NCBI RefSeq assembly: GCF_007183175.1
Contig: NZ_AP019807.1
Span: 372,001 to 436,000, forward strand
Direction of reading: 5' to 3'
DNA length: 64,000 nucleotides
Source: Microbulbifer sp. GL-2
Lineage (GTDB): Bacteria > Pseudomonadota > Gammaproteobacteria > Pseudomonadales > Cellvibrionaceae
The notes beneath the pieces are model-generated. The model was not told the DNA's origin and did no database searches. It saw only the letters and a list, made by a program, of their open reading frames with translations. Numbering within the stretch: position 1 is the first letter of the stretch; each line of letters opens with the position of its first letter. Of this stretch, positions 45,067 to 53,757 are shown in pieces. The translations under genes and the position numbers were made by a program.

Positions 45067-45759
45067 CTACTTGCCCCCAGACATGCGGGGTGGGCCCTGG
45101 ACATTGCGACGGCTCACATCGACAACCGCGGCATCTTTGAGGAAATTGCGTCCCAGCAGCATCAAAACATCAGTGCCGCCCTCGTCTGTCAGGCTGACCT
45201 CTACCATGTGGGTGACATCCCCCACGGTGAGGTTCATCTCCACAATCGGGCGACGCTGGCTTGGAAAGCCGAGCCTAGTCGCGCGAATATGCCGCTTGAT
45301 CGGCAATTCCACAGAGACGGGCTTGGCTTTGTCATCACCTTTCGCCTTGGCCAGCTGGATTCTGATCCAGTCTTCGCCATCGCGCTCGAAGCGGGTCAAT
45401 GCCTGGGCACGCAGGGTGGAAGTCGGTGAACCTGTATCGACAATGGATTCTATTACCAGGCCAGAGGGCTCGATAGAGACCTGTTCCACAGCTCCGAGCA
45501 CCAACTTGTCCTTGGCAACGGGCACTTCGACTACTTTTTCTACGCTTCGTTCGATAACCTTTTCTACAACCCTGACTTCGGGCTTGGCGCAAATCACTTC
45601 TACGGGTTCTGGGCAGTGTGCCCTTTCACTCTGCGGCTCCGTCGCCTGCGCCCCTGCTGGCGACGCCTGAGGGCGCTCCTGACCGGGATACAACAGTGAT
45701 TGGCAGCCCACCATCAGCTGGGCCGCCACCAATAACCACAGAAGGGAAAATTTCTGCAT
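45067..45759 (-). CDS. Retropepsin-like lipoprotein protease (ATP-dependent zinc protease family)
   Basis: Protein of the PF05618 family, often labelled ATP-dependent zinc protease, about 230 aa. The fold is retropepsin-like, with the aspartic-protease signature VDTGSPTSTL. A lipobox MVGC (Cys19) makes it a probable lipoprotein; an alternating Val/Glu/Lys linker (EKVIERSVEKVVEVPV) follows. ATG at 45759 is preferred since it gives a clean signal sequence; ATG at 45789 is possible. It is the first gene of the operon, 54 bases before the transglutaminase-like gene. An aspartic mechanism is more likely than a zinc one, judging from DTG. Confidence 0.82.
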   Translation of the reverse strand: MQKFSLLWLLVAAQLMVGCQSLLYPGQERPQASPAGAQATEPQSERAHCPEPVEVICAKPEVRVVEKVIERSVEKVVEVPVAKDKLVLGAVEQVSIEPSGLVIESIVDTGSPTSTLRAQALTRFERDGEDWIRIQLAKAKGDDKAKPVSVELPIKRHIRATRLGFPSQRRPIVEMNLTVGDVTHMVEVSLTDEGGTDVLMLLGRNFLKDAAVVDVSRRNVQGPPRMSGGK

Positions 45760-46060
45760 CCTAACGATTACCTCTAGCCCCATTAGCATTCCAATCCGAC
45801 CACACCGTCTCTTCAGTGTTCACGGCAGCAAGCGGAGAAATTCCTGCCCACGCCAGGCAAAAAGTCGATATTAGCCTATGACACAGCCCAGTGAACAGGG
45901 ATGTTCCTCTAGACGGACTATGCAAGCGCCACAATGTGACGCGCGCCAGATCTTTGCGATCCAGTGACGGATAACAGACAGACAACCTCACTGGGTCAGG
46001 AGAGAACTGAATATCCGACACCTGACAGGTAATACCGGGTGGGTATCTTCGCCCCACCAA

Positions 46061-46384
46061 TTAGCCGCGCTGTAGGCGCTGATCAATCGCCTCAAGGATC
46101 GCGACCAGCTCTGCGGCTCCACCACGACCTTTGAAAAACTCCTCGGCAATAGGCGCAATGCCGCATTCGCGGGGCAGAGGCACCTCCTGTTCGATCATCA
46201 TCTGCATACGCGGCAGGAAGATAAATTGCAGCCACTGCGGCAGCGTCAGGGTATCTACACAGAAGGGCTCGGTGCTGGCCAGGGCCTCTGCCGGTGGCGC
46301 CTCCCCCTGCCACAATTCCAAACGGCGCAACTCCCCCTCAAGCTGCAACAATTGATCGGCGACTTCGGAGTAAATAGCTTGCAT
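46061..46384 (-). CDS. yqcC: YqcC family protein
   Basis: Small helical protein of the DUF446/YqcC family, about 107 aa (E. coli 109). The characteristic block PFCVDTLTLPQWLQFIFLPRM is present. In many genomes yqcC precedes truC; here no pseudouridine synthase follows, and the 300 bases downstream are gene-free. The start is uncertain: the frame is open to 46477, but the upstream part does not resemble the family. It lies 100 bases after dinG on the same strand. Function unknown. Confidence 0.82.
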   Translation of the reverse strand: MQAIYSEVADQLLQLEGELRRLELWQGEAPPAEALASTEPFCVDTLTLPQWLQFIFLPRMQMMIEQEVPLPRECGIAPIAEEFFKGRGGAAELVAILEAIDQRLQRG

Positions 46385-46485
46385 GCGATCCAGTACCTCG
46401 GGCTGCCCGGCCCGGGCAGCAAAAAGATTCCCACACCCCGCCGCTCTTAATTCTGCTGCGAGTAAAAGTAGGGCCATTAAACAGG

Positions 46486-48624
46486 TTATTCGATATGACG
46501 AGTAAACGGTGGCAGTGAATTGAGTATCGCCTGGCCATAGCGCCGGGAAACAACCCGTCTATCCAGCAGGGTTACAGTGCCGGTGTCTCCCTCCGCGCGC
46601 AGTAGGCGCCCGCAAGCCTGCACCAGCTTTAGCGCTGCATCGGGCACAGTAATCTGCATAAAGGGATTACCGCCCTTGGCCTCAATCCACTCTGCCAGGG
46701 CCGCCTCGATAGGATCGTCCGGCACCGCAAAAGGCAACTTGGCGATTACCACGTGGCGGCAATAATCTCCGGGGAGGTCCACCCCCTCGGCAAAACTGGC
46801 GAGCCCGAACAGGACACTGCTGCCACCGCCATCAATAATTTCACGGTGACTATCCAGCAAATGCTGACGGGACTTCTGTCCCTGCATCAGGATACGGTTA
46901 CGCCAGGTACCGGGTAGCGCCTCGTACACGGTTTCCATCTGCCTGCGGGAGGAAAACAGCACCAGGGAGCCACCGCTGTCTTTGAGTAAATCCGGCAGCG
47001 CATCGATCACAGCATCGGTGTGCTGGTCGGCTTTGCCCGCATCCACTGCGCTGGCCGGTACCTGCAGGGTGGCGCGGGAGAAATCAAAGGGACTAGGCAC
47101 CACTTGATAGCTAGCATTTTCCGGGGTGCCGGCACGCATACGCAAACGGTCGAATTTACCCAGTGCTGTCAGCGTGGCCGAGGTCAGTACTGCACCATAA
47201 CAGCGCCGCCACAGGCTGTATTCCAGGGTCTTGCCCGCCAGTATCGGCGAGCTGCACACCTCGAAATCTGTCGAACCACCCCAGTCCACCAGAGTGACCC
47301 AGCGCGCCTGCGGCAATGCGCCACTGGCATCAGGACGGGCGTAATTCGCCCAGAGCTGCAGGTTCGCCTCGGCGCGGCCATACCAGCTACCCAACTGCGG
47401 ATACCAGCGCTCCAGGTCCACGATCGGCACAGGCGAGTGGGCGTCTTCCAGCATCCGCTGGGCTGTTTGCAACATCTTATTGAACAGGCTTTCCAGCTCG
47501 TCGAAGTCCTCGCGCAGCTTTTCTGCCAACTGTGCCATAGCGTCCGGCACTACCCCGCCCTCGAACCGGTGTCGCGTGGTGTTGCCGCGCTCATCCTCGA
47601 ATTCGCACAGTTCCTCAATCAGAGGCCACATCTGCTCGAGACCCTGCTTGGCGGAAGTCAGCACCGCCGGAAGCTGCTCTGCGCAGCGGTCCAGTTCCGC
47701 ACCATCGCCAATTTCCCCCAGCATCTGCCCAAGCGCTTTATTGGCCTGATCCAGCCAGCCGGTAGAAGCGCCGACTCGACTGTGGTGAGAGAAATGATTG
47801 AGGGCCTTGTCCGGCAAGTGGTGTGCTTCATCGAGCACATAAATCGTCTCTTCCGGTGGCGGCAGTATGGCACCACCACCCAGGGCCAGATCTGCCAGCA
47901 ACAGGTCGTGGTTGGCGACAATTACCTGGGTCTTGCCCAAGCTCTCGCGCGCGCGGAAGAAACTGCAATTGGTGACATGGGGGCAGCGACGGCCGCTGCA
48001 CTGTCGATGGTCGGTGGTTACCCGGCTCCAGTCGTCGGCTTCAATTGTATCCGGCCAGTTATCGCGGTCGCCATCCCAGCTGCCGGCAGCCAGACTGTCG
48101 GTCATCTTCTGGTACAGGGCGACACTCTCCGCCTCCACTTGGGGCAGCTCATCTTCGTAGAGCCCAAGAGAAACACCGGTGCCACTGGCTGAAAAACTGG
48201 AAAGCAACTGATCCAGCTTGGACAGGCACAGGTAGCGACCGCGCCCCTTGGCCAAACTGTACTCAAACTTGAGTCCGCTGTGGTGCGCTACTTCCGGCAG
48301 ATCCTTGAAGATAATCTGCTCTTGCAGCGCCACTGTTGCGGTAGAAATTACCAGTGTTTTATCCTGGGCCTGGGCCAGGGGAATAGCAGCGAGAAGATAG
48401 GACACCGTCTTGCCAGTACCGGTACCGGCTTCCACGACACAGATATGCTCGCCATCGCTCTTTTCTGCGTCGCGTTCTCCACTGGCATTCTGTGTAATTG
48501 CCCCAAGGGTGCGGGCGATAGCCGCCACCATAAGCTTCTGCCCGTAACGGGCCTTGAGCCCACGGTTGGACAGGAATTGACTGTAGGCAACCTGGATGGC
48601 GCTTTTGTGTTTGTCGTTGAGCAC
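46486..48624 (-). CDS. dinG: ATP-dependent DNA helicase DinG
   Basis: Fe-S superfamily 2 helicase of the XPD type that unwinds R-loops, D-loops and G-quadruplexes; 712 aa. Walker A is EAGTGTGKT, the DEAH box is in YVLDEAHHLP, and the Fe-S domain cysteines lie in CSGRRCPHVTNC with one upstream candidate. Motif VI appears near QACGRLLRAEGD. Start is GTG at 48624. Downstream is yqcC; upstream (48625-48721) is the acyltransferase end. Confidence 0.94.
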   Translation of the reverse strand: MLNDKHKSAIQVAYSQFLSNRGLKARYGQKLMVAAIARTLGAITQNASGERDAEKSDGEHICVVEAGTGTGKTVSYLLAAIPLAQAQDKTLVISTATVALQEQIIFKDLPEVAHHSGLKFEYSLAKGRGRYLCLSKLDQLLSSFSASGTGVSLGLYEDELPQVEAESVALYQKMTDSLAAGSWDGDRDNWPDTIEADDWSRVTTDHRQCSGRRCPHVTNCSFFRARESLGKTQVIVANHDLLLADLALGGGAILPPPEETIYVLDEAHHLPDKALNHFSHHSRVGASTGWLDQANKALGQMLGEIGDGAELDRCAEQLPAVLTSAKQGLEQMWPLIEELCEFEDERGNTTRHRFEGGVVPDAMAQLAEKLREDFDELESLFNKMLQTAQRMLEDAHSPVPIVDLERWYPQLGSWYGRAEANLQLWANYARPDASGALPQARWVTLVDWGGSTDFEVCSSPILAGKTLEYSLWRRCYGAVLTSATLTALGKFDRLRMRAGTPENASYQVVPSPFDFSRATLQVPASAVDAGKADQHTDAVIDALPDLLKDSGGSLVLFSSRRQMETVYEALPGTWRNRILMQGQKSRQHLLDSHREIIDGGGSSVLFGLASFAEGVDLPGDYCRHVVIAKLPFAVPDDPIEAALAEWIEAKGGNPFMQITVPDAALKLVQACGRLLRAEGDTGTVTLLDRRVVSRRYGQAILNSLPPFTRHIE

Positions 48625-48721
48625 GGGGAATAAAATCTATCCGCTAATAAGTGGCGCAGGGGGCGCTATTATCCACTAAGCGCCCTCTCGCCACCACTAC
48701 CCAACCAAGCCCTGCCAGCGG

Positions 48722-49891
48722 TTACTCAAATGCGAGGCGCGATACCACCGGATTGGCATAGGCCAGGATAGCCTTGTCGCGCCAGCGTTTATCAATTTTC
48801 GCCATCCGCGCCTTAAACTTCTCACGGGTTTCCTCGTAATCGCTCGGCTTCCAGGGCCTGGATGGGTAACCTACTGGCAGACCGGAAACATCACCATAAA
48901 TCATCTCGTAGGCGATCAGGTTGGTAGGGTGCAGTACGTAATTGCCGACAATCTGCCGGTCAATCTCTTCAGCCAGACTGTTCACATCGTTGAAGTCCCC
49001 CTCTATCGGGGTGCCGAAGGCGGTGTGTACGCGGCCTTTCTGGCCGATGACCCCCTTGCCGATAGAGGCAAGGTCTTCATTTTTGGCCTTCTTATACTCT
49101 TCCTTGTGCTCAGTGATATAAAGCTCTTTTGCTTTCTGGCCGTCGCAGGGATCCCATTCATAGGAGATTGACAGCGGCACTATATGCAGTTTTCTCCAAT
49201 ACTCGGCAAAGGGGGTCTCCCGGTCTTTGGTCATAGCAAACATAGCCGCGAGTGCCGGGTTGGTACGATCCATACCGTCTTTGGCCCGACCCGAGCGCTG
49301 AGCAATCCACACATGCTCGTTTTCATGGACGATGGAGTAGTAGATATAATTGGATAACTGACTTGCCGCCGCCAGTTTCTCACGACGGCTGCCGGAGCTG
49401 CGCTTGACTGTGAAGCACTTATTGAGCTTCATGATATCGCTGGCAAACTGCTTGCTCAGCAGGTTGTCGCCAATGGCGATACGCGAAGTCTCATGCCCCT
49501 CTTTGTACATGGACACAATCGCGAATGCCGGGTCCATGGCAATATCCCGATGATTGCTCACAAACAGACAAGCGCGGTTCCTGGGCAGGGTATCCAGCCC
49601 AGAAATGGTCAGCCCGGAAGTCGTGCGACTCACAACCTTGTCAATGTACTTATCCACAATCGCCTGCACACCGCGCACATTCCGTACATTGCGGAACTCA
49701 AAGCGCAAGAACTGGCGGACCAGCCAGGCCAGTGGGCCCTCAAGGCGCGCCAGCTTGGGTAAAAGGAAATGCGCTACGGCATGAGACATTTCCGGGTCGG
49801 CGATCAGCCTGTCCAGCACATCGCGCACTTCATCATCGCGATAAGGGCGCATATCCTCAAATTGAGCGGGGTCTAACTCACTTGCTCTCAT
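48722..49891 (-). CDS. PlsC-type acyltransferase family protein
   Basis: Membrane-associated acyltransferase with a PlsC/LPLAT domain, 389 aa. The catalytic HxxxxD is NHRDIAMD, near residue 110. The flanking N- and C-terminal regions are charged and without clear membrane helices, unlike housekeeping PlsC (about 240 aa), so this is a larger member of unknown acceptor, perhaps in lipid remodelling. AGGT lies upstream of the ATG at 49891. It is divergent from the antiporter gene. Confidence 0.83.
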   Translation of the reverse strand: MRASELDPAQFEDMRPYRDDEVRDVLDRLIADPEMSHAVAHFLLPKLARLEGPLAWLVRQFLRFEFRNVRNVRGVQAIVDKYIDKVVSRTTSGLTISGLDTLPRNRACLFVSNHRDIAMDPAFAIVSMYKEGHETSRIAIGDNLLSKQFASDIMKLNKCFTVKRSSGSRREKLAAASQLSNYIYYSIVHENEHVWIAQRSGRAKDGMDRTNPALAAMFAMTKDRETPFAEYWRKLHIVPLSISYEWDPCDGQKAKELYITEHKEEYKKAKNEDLASIGKGVIGQKGRVHTAFGTPIEGDFNDVNSLAEEIDRQIVGNYVLHPTNLIAYEMIYGDVSGLPVGYPSRPWKPSDYEETREKFKARMAKIDKRWRDKAILAYANPVVSRLAFE

Positions 49892-50214
49892 GAACTCACT
49901 ACCTGCCAGGCCTACTACTGATGGCCCAGGCTCATTTTATTGTGCGGCCACAGGGTAGCCGGGATAAGAAATCGGCGCAGAACATACCGGAAGCCTCGCC
50001 GAACTGCTAGCACCTCTCCCTATCAAGTACCTGATGGGAGTGATGAAAGCATGCTTAGACGGCTCAGTCAGTGAAAAGGTCCTCCTGTTCTATTCACCAT
50101 TCAAAGTAGACTTCACCGCCCCAAGCCGAGAGAATAGGAAGATCAACCGTCGCCGACGGCAAAAACAATGATAACGAATACGGCCCTAGCCACGCAGTCA
50201 AGCAGGAGTTCACC
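49892..50214. other. Divergent intergenic region
   Basis: About 320 bases between the acyltransferase and the NhaC-type antiporter; it should hold both promoters. Only the antiporter ribosome site (AGGAG at 50203-50207) was identified. A small ATCA/TGAT dyad near 50021-50034 is too short to call. Confidence 0.35.
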
Positions 50215-51681
50215 TTGTCCCAAGCCAGCCCCACTAATGAACCGCGCACGCCCAGCCTACTGGATGCGCTGATCCCTCTGGGGGTCCTGATCGCCCTGCT
50301 GTCACTGTCTGTGTATTTCTATGGCGCCGACTCTTCCTATGGCCCCAACCAGATTGCGTTGCTGTTATGCGCCTGTGTGGTCGCCTTGATGGGAATGAAA
50401 AACGGCCACAGTTGGAACGACATGGAAGGCGGTATGCTGCATGGCATCGGCCTGGTATTCGGCGCTATTCTAATTCTGCTAGCGGTGGGGGCATTAATCG
50501 GTAGCTGGATATTGGCCGGTACCGTACCCTCTATGATCTATTACGGCGTACAGATCCTCTCCCCCCAATGGTTTTATGCAGCCAGCTGTATTATCTGTGC
50601 CGTAGTGGGCCTAAGTATCGGCTCCAGCTGGACTACGGCGGGCACCCTGGGTGTGGCGCTGATGGGCATTGCCGGCGCCCTGGGACTATCTCTTGAAGTC
50701 ACTGCTGGCGCGGTGATTTCCGGTGCCTACTTTGGTGACAAGATGTCCCCGCTATCCGACACAACCAATGTGGCTGCGGCGGTAACCTCCAACGACCTGT
50801 TTCAGCATATCCGCCACATGATGTCGACCGCGATTCCGGCATTTGTGATCGCCCTGATAGCATTTGCTTTCCTTGGCTTTACTTCCGAAGCAAGCAATGC
50901 CTCTGCCAACGACATCGAGGCACTCCTAGCTGCACTCAAGAGCGAGTTCAAGATTTCCCTCGTCAGCTTACTACCACTGGTATTGCTATTGGCCATGGCC
51001 TGGCGCAAGGTCCCGGCCTTTCCGACACTGATTATCGGTTCCCTGGTAGGTTGTGCAATCGCCCTGATTTTCGAACCGGAAGCCGCTCGCCGTCTGGGTG
51101 GCGATGATGGTGCCCTGTCAGCACTAAAGGGCGCCTGGTACAGCCTGTTCGACGGCTACAAGTCCACATCCAGTAACGAAAATGTGGCTGCACTGCTGTC
51201 CAAGGGCGGAATGAGCAGTATGCTCAACACCGTGTGGCTGATCACTTCCGCTATGGCCTTCGGCGGCGCCATGGAGCGCGCTGGCTTCCTGCAGGTAATC
51301 GTCAACTGGACCCTGTCGCGGATTAAAACTGTGGGTGGCCTGGTAACCTCCACTGTGCTGACCTGCTTCGGTATGAACGCCGCCGCTGGTGACCAGTATA
51401 TGGCGATCATTATTCCTGGCCGCATGTTCCGCGATGCCTTTGCCGAGAAGGGCCTACACGGCCTCAACTTATCTCGAACGCTGGAAGACTCAGGCACCAT
51501 TACCTCGGTACTAATCCCGTGGAATACTTGCGGAGCCTATATGACCGCCACACTGGGCATTTATACCTTCTCCTACTTGCCCTATGCCCTGTTTAATATC
51601 CTTTGCCCACTGCTGGCAATCGCCTACGGCTGGCTGCACTTCAAGCAGAAGCCGATTTCTGTCGCGGCCACTGCATCTTAA
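50215..51681 (+). CDS. Na+/H+ antiporter NhaC family protein
   Basis: Polytopic membrane protein of the NhaC/ArsB superfamily, 488 aa with about eleven membrane helices. Family hallmarks are the GSSWTTAGTLGVALMGIAGALG-type helix (shown in part) and GAYFGDKMSPLSDTTNVAAA, both typical of NhaC. It likely exchanges Na+ for H+; a malate- or lactate-linked variant is possible since NhaC relatives do this. Start is TTG at 50215, with AGGAG 7 bases upstream. It precedes a DUF3549 gene by 21 bases. Confidence 0.88.
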   Translation: MSQASPTNEPRTPSLLDALIPLGVLIALLSLSVYFYGADSSYGPNQIALLLCACVVALMGMKNGHSWNDMEGGMLHGIGLVFGAILILLAVGALIGSWILAGTVPSMIYYGVQILSPQWFYAASCIICAVVGLSIGSSWTTAGTLGVALMGIAGALGLSLEVTAGAVISGAYFGDKMSPLSDTTNVAAAVTSNDLFQHIRHMMSTAIPAFVIALIAFAFLGFTSEASNASANDIEALLAALKSEFKISLVSLLPLVLLLAMAWRKVPAFPTLIIGSLVGCAIALIFEPEAARRLGGDDGALSALKGAWYSLFDGYKSTSSNENVAALLSKGGMSSMLNTVWLITSAMAFGGAMERAGFLQVIVNWTLSRIKTVGGLVTSTVLTCFGMNAAAGDQYMAIIIPGRMFRDAFAEKGLHGLNLSRTLEDSGTITSVLIPWNTCGAYMTATLGIYTFSYLPYALFNILCPLLAIAYGWLHFKQKPISVAATAS

Positions 51682-51702
51682 GGAAGTAGATAAGAACCCC
51701 CT

Positions 51703-52749
51703 ATGAGCGAAAGCGGTACCCTGAGCGCCTTGATAAAAGAGGCAAACTTCAACCTGCACTGGTTCGATCTGGGTCGGCGCCTGCAGTCCGTATCCAAGTC
51801 CACAGCCGAGGCCTTTGAGGCAGGGCAAAAGCCCTGGCCTCATCCCTACCTGCGCCAGGCTTGGACCGGGCTTTTACTCCAACCTACCGAGGGTGGTGAG
51901 CCGGCGGTTTGGTTCCTGCGCTTCCCTCTCGACGAGCAGGGCAAATTACAGTTACAAGCACGAGATGGCTTGCTGCGAGCACTGGCACAGGAGCTGCAAC
52001 AGGGGCCGGCCTCTGAATCTGCAGCACAGCTGGACCGGTTGCTGCAACAAAGTGGCCTCTTTTATACCCCGTCCACTGAGCGGCAGGCTGCATTTCACGC
52101 CCATACCGGTTTGTTGCTGAAACACACGCCTAGCGCACATTATGAAGCAGTACTCAATTACTTCCGTAATCCACAGGAAACACGCTGGGAAAGTCTGGCG
52201 CTTCAGGGCATCGCCGATCTAGCCGCCCGTTGGGAAAGCGAGAAAGCCTTATTGCTACGTCAAATACCCAATATCGCAGCGCCAGTATTTATCAATTTGT
52301 GCCAGTGCCTGGAAAACGAGTCTATTGATCACCAATTGGCGGATACCATCACAGTCCGAGCTAAAGCGGCACTTACTGATAACACTCCGGATTTCAGCGT
52401 AATTGCCGCCGCCGTACGCAGTATCTCCCACTCACCGGCCAAGGGCATGCGCCAGGCATTCCTGCAGCATTTACTCCAAGCACCCAACACGGTTGCAAGC
52501 ACAGAGCTACTTGCGGCGATAGGCAGCCGCTGCGCCCTCGATCTGGAAGACCCGGTATTCGCCAATCTATGGCTCAATGCCCTGGCCGGCAACGGAGATC
52601 AAGGTACCTTTAACCTGTTGTTATCCGACCTGATGTTTATTCCCCAGGTACGAGCATCTCTGCTGGCGGTATTGCGCGATCCAGCACGGAAGGAAATCCT
52701 GGCCCAGGCCTTCGGCAGCTTTTTGCACGGCCCCAAGCCCACCCACTAG
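51703..52749 (+). CDS. DUF3549 family protein
   Basis: Soluble protein of 348 aa belonging to DUF3549 (recognised from the N-terminal MSESGTLSALIKEANFN...WFDLGRR pattern). It is mostly alpha-helical, with repeated helix pairs in the C-terminal two thirds resembling HEAT-type repeats. No catalytic motif was found and the function is unknown. Only 21 bases separate it from the antiporter gene, so co-transcription is likely, but whether that has a functional meaning is not known. Confidence 0.83.
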   Translation: MSESGTLSALIKEANFNLHWFDLGRRLQSVSKSTAEAFEAGQKPWPHPYLRQAWTGLLLQPTEGGEPAVWFLRFPLDEQGKLQLQARDGLLRALAQELQQGPASESAAQLDRLLQQSGLFYTPSTERQAAFHAHTGLLLKHTPSAHYEAVLNYFRNPQETRWESLALQGIADLAARWESEKALLLRQIPNIAAPVFINLCQCLENESIDHQLADTITVRAKAALTDNTPDFSVIAAAVRSISHSPAKGMRQAFLQHLLQAPNTVASTELLAAIGSRCALDLEDPVFANLWLNALAGNGDQGTFNLLLSDLMFIPQVRASLLAVLRDPARKEILAQAFGSFLHGPKPTH

Positions 52750-53246
52750 TGCGTTCACGGCAGTTTCGCTATTTTTACGGAGCTGCCTTTATTAGCCTCA
52801 CCCTCTATCCCTGCCGGGGAACTGAATATTGTCTTTTCAGTATCATGACCAAAATTAAAATTCAGTAGAAAAAACCAATCCACCCCTACAGCGCCCCCTT
52901 TTATTTCACGCCATTAATTAACGCCAGCACCACAATAAAATAAAATAACCTCTAAAATTAATCACTCTCACAAACACCTTCACCTACTGATAAACAGCTG
53001 AAAAAACCTGGAAAATATTTCAGACAAAAAATCAGACCAAAAGCTAAAAAATCGATTTTTACAGGCCAAAAACACAATAAAATGGCACGACTTTTTTCCA
53101 GAGTTTAAGCTTGGCAGCTATTTAATCCCTTCGCCTATTACACTCAACTAGGCGGTATCTTTGTAGAGAGCATTTTACAAAGCTGACCAACAGGTGACGT
53201 TTTATTGGCTATGCTAATGTCTACATCAACGGAAAGGAGTTAGGGG
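52750..53246. other. AT-rich intergenic region
   Basis: About 500 bases rich in A+T with short palindromes such as AAAAATCGATTTTT (53047-53060). It must carry the promoter of the small lipoprotein at 53247. A GGCAG/CTGCC dyad just past the DUF3549 stop may act as a weak terminator. No gene recognised. Confidence 0.4.
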
Positions 53247-53441
53247 ATGAATTTCACTCCAGCCAAGTACTTAATCGGAATTATCAGTGCACTGGTTCTA
53301 GCAGGTTGCTGTAGCCCTCCGGCACCTCCAGCTTACTGCCCACCCGGCGCTGAACAAATTCCTCTTTCAATGGCCTGCCCCGCAGATGCTGACTGCTGGA
53401 TGGCTTCAGACAGAGTACGCTGTATGAAAGTGGTGAAGTAA
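53247..53441 (+). CDS. Small Cys-rich lipoprotein, function unknown
   Basis: Predicted lipoprotein of 64 aa. The signal sequence ends in the lipobox LAGC (Cys21), so the mature part is 44 residues with six cysteines (21, 22, 31, 44, 50, 59) and a Pro-rich beginning (CCSPPAPPAYCPP). Four cysteines besides the lipidated one and its neighbour could form two disulfides. AAGGAG lies 7 bases before the ATG, a strong ribosome site, supporting a real gene despite its length. No known family was recognised. It is followed by a 19-bp inverted repeat and an intrinsic terminator. Confidence 0.75.
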   Translation: MNFTPAKYLIGIISALVLAGCCSPPAPPAYCPPGAEQIPLSMACPADADCWMASDRVRCMKVVK

Positions 53442-53464
53442 AATCACTTTTGAGCAGAACCAGC

Positions 53465-53551
53465 GTGGTGATTCATACTAAATGAGGTTTTGAACAAATC
53501 GGAGCTGATAGATACCTGCACACAAAAGCTTTATTTAGTATGAATCACCAC
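53465..53551. repeat. 19-bp perfect inverted repeat with 49-base loop
   Basis: Arms 53465-53483 (GTGGTGATTCATACTAAAT) and 53533-53551 are exact reverse complements. They lie between the small lipoprotein stop and its terminator. As RNA they would form a long stem closing a 49-base loop; as DNA they could be a miniature element. No target duplication was seen. Confidence 0.65.
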
Positions 53552-53552
53552 C

Positions 53553-53584
53553 AAATGCCGCTTTCACGAGCGGCATTTGTCTTT
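53553..53584 (+). terminator. Intrinsic terminator after small lipoprotein
   Basis: Perfect 9-bp stem AAATGCCGC / GCGGCATTT (53553-53561, 53570-53578) with an 8-base loop, followed by GTCTTTT. It directly follows the 19-bp inverted repeat. Confidence 0.7.
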
Positions 53585-53757
53585 TGGGTAACCCATTCTT
53601 ACCTGAAACAATCCCCTGTAATACACTGTAACGCCTCGGGCGCCAGCCCGGAGCATGGAATGCGTTAGCATTGCCAGCTTTTTAAAATCAAGCCCCATAA
53701 GCTTGTGTGATATTCGAAATAAGAAACCGCTCACAAGAGAGTTAACCAGCAATTACC

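Noticed and set aside
47020..48192. Long plus-strand frame (390 codons) opposite dinG
   Set aside because: Antisense shadow in GC-rich coding DNA; DinG motifs on the other strand are unambiguous.
53465..53551. Integron attC site
   Set aside because: The arms are perfect and AT-rich, without the RYYYAAC/GTTRRRY core sites or extrahelical bases, and no integrase or cassette array is present.
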